NCBI GenBank assembly: GCA_009777135.1
Contig: WRMM01000097.1
Coordinates: 1 to 7,052, forward strand
Length of the DNA stretch: 7,052 nucleotides
DNA from: Candidatus Fibrimonadales bacterium
GTDB taxonomy: Bacteria; Fibrobacterota; Fibrobacteria; Fibrobacterales; Fibrobacteraceae
Reading direction: 5' to 3'
Below, one piece after another: positions 6,405 through 7,052 of the stretch. Under the pieces are notes generated by a model. The model was not told where the DNA came from. It made no database searches and was given only the letters and a program-made list of their open reading frames with translations. Position 1 is the first letter of the stretch. Each line of letters opens with the position of its first letter. The translations under genes were made by a program, and so were the position numbers.

Positions 6405-7052
6405 TTACTTAGGCCAGAACTTCCCAATCAGCTTGCTTGGAATACCCGTTTCTTCAGGATTAAAGCAATCCGCAAGCATTCTCCAGCCTTGATCCAAAGC
6501 CTGCTCCAAAGGAATATTCACAGACAAATCCATCATTTCTTTTTCAAAGCGAACGCCATACTTCAGCAGCTTTGCATCCCAGTTGCCCATGCGAAAGCCC
6601 ATGGACTGCTTTTCCAAAGTTTCTTTGTAGCTCGCGTAAAGCTGAATCATGGTGTTCATTATGGTGCGATGGTCTTCGCGGGTCTCTCCGTTAACCTGCT
6701 GCTTTAAGCGCGAAAGCGAGCCAAATGGCTCAATTCTGCCCTTGCGCAAATAAAACTGACCCTCAGTTATATAGCCTGTATTGTCTGGAACAGGGTGAGT
6801 CACATCATCGCCTGGCATTGTGGTAACCGCCAAAATGGTGATAGAGCCAGATCCTTCAAAATCCACTGCTTTTTCGTAGCGGCTTGCAAGCTGCGAATAC
6901 AAATCGCCTGGATAGCCTCTGTTAGAAGGCACCTGCTCCATCGTTATGGCAATTTCTTTCATGGCATCGGAAAAGTTGGTCATATCGGTTAAGAGCACCA
7001 GCACTTTTTTGCCTTGGGTTGCAAATTGCTCCGCAACCGCCAAAGAAACATC
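6405..7052 (-). CDS. ntpB: V/A-type ATPase subunit B, C-terminal half (cut by window edge)
   Basis: The last 215 residues of the non-catalytic nucleotide-binding subunit of a V/A-type proton or sodium ATPase; the frame stays open to the window end, so the gene begins outside. Fragment motifs are LTDMTNF (21-27), P-x-NRGYPGDLYSQLA (42-56), TTMPGDDVTHPVPD (77-90), TGYITEGQ (92-99) and the subunit interface SLSRL (112-116), which carries the arginine R115. The form lacking the longer archaeal and eukaryotic segment before PSLSRL resembles the bacterial branch found in chlamydiae, spirochaetes and Bacteroidota. In the complex, subunit B alternates with catalytic subunit A in the cytoplasmic head. 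Subunit A would be expected upstream (outside the window) and subunit D downstream, but mazG follows instead. TTG at 7043 is an internal codon, not the start. Confidence 0.93.
   Translation of the reverse strand, partial: DVSLAVAEQFATQGKKVLVLLTDMTNFSDAMKEIAITMEQVPSNRGYPGDLYSQLASRYEKAVDFEGSGSITILAVTTMPGDDVTHPVPDNTGYITEGQFYLRKGRIEPFGSLSRLKQQVNGETREDHRTIMNTMIQLYASYKETLEKQSMGFRMGNWDAKLLKYGVRFEKEMMDLSVNIPLEQALDQGWRMLADCFNPEETGIPSKLIGKFWPK

Overview
The window holds six protein genes, one cut by the right edge, in two converging blocks. It looks like a bacterial chromosome of moderate to low GC. The bacterial-type V/A-ATPase subunit B, the type III glutamine synthetase (GlnN) and an ammonium channel fused to a PII protein suggest an anaerobic lineage such as Fibrobacterota, Spirochaetota, Elusimicrobiota or Bacteroidota. 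The secreted parallel beta-helix protein fits Fibrobacterota, but this placement is inference and weak. No rRNA, tRNA, CRISPR array, transposase or integrase is visible.

Plus strand, 1-1571: a C-rich heptamer array (28-62) lies ahead of a secreted parallel beta-helix protein (96-1193). Three bases after its stop begins a small DUF721/DciA-like protein (1197-1571). A strong GC hairpin (1583-1599) fills the 40-base gap to the converging minus-strand genes.

Minus strand, 7052 down to 1612: a partial V/A-type ATPase subunit B is followed 11 bases later by mazG. A 234-base regulatory gap then carries a near-consensus sigma-70 promoter (TTGACA-N17-TATATT), an 11-bp palindrome over its -35 box, two 15-bp direct repeats, other inverted repeats and a possible 28-codon leader ORF. 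It drives a two-gene nitrogen-assimilation operon: glnN, then an ammonium channel with a C-terminal PII domain. The glnN stop codon runs into the Shine-Dalgarno sequence of the amt gene.

Together the last two genes bring ammonium into the cell and fix it into glutamine. The PII sensor that normally blocks the channel as a separate protein is here a covalent part of it. Its T-loop keeps the pore-plugging arginine but lacks the tyrosine that GlnD uridylylates, so control probably depends on ligand binding (ATP/ADP/2-oxoglutarate) alone. This fusion and the structured glnN leader are the most interesting parts of the window. The rest is largely housekeeping.
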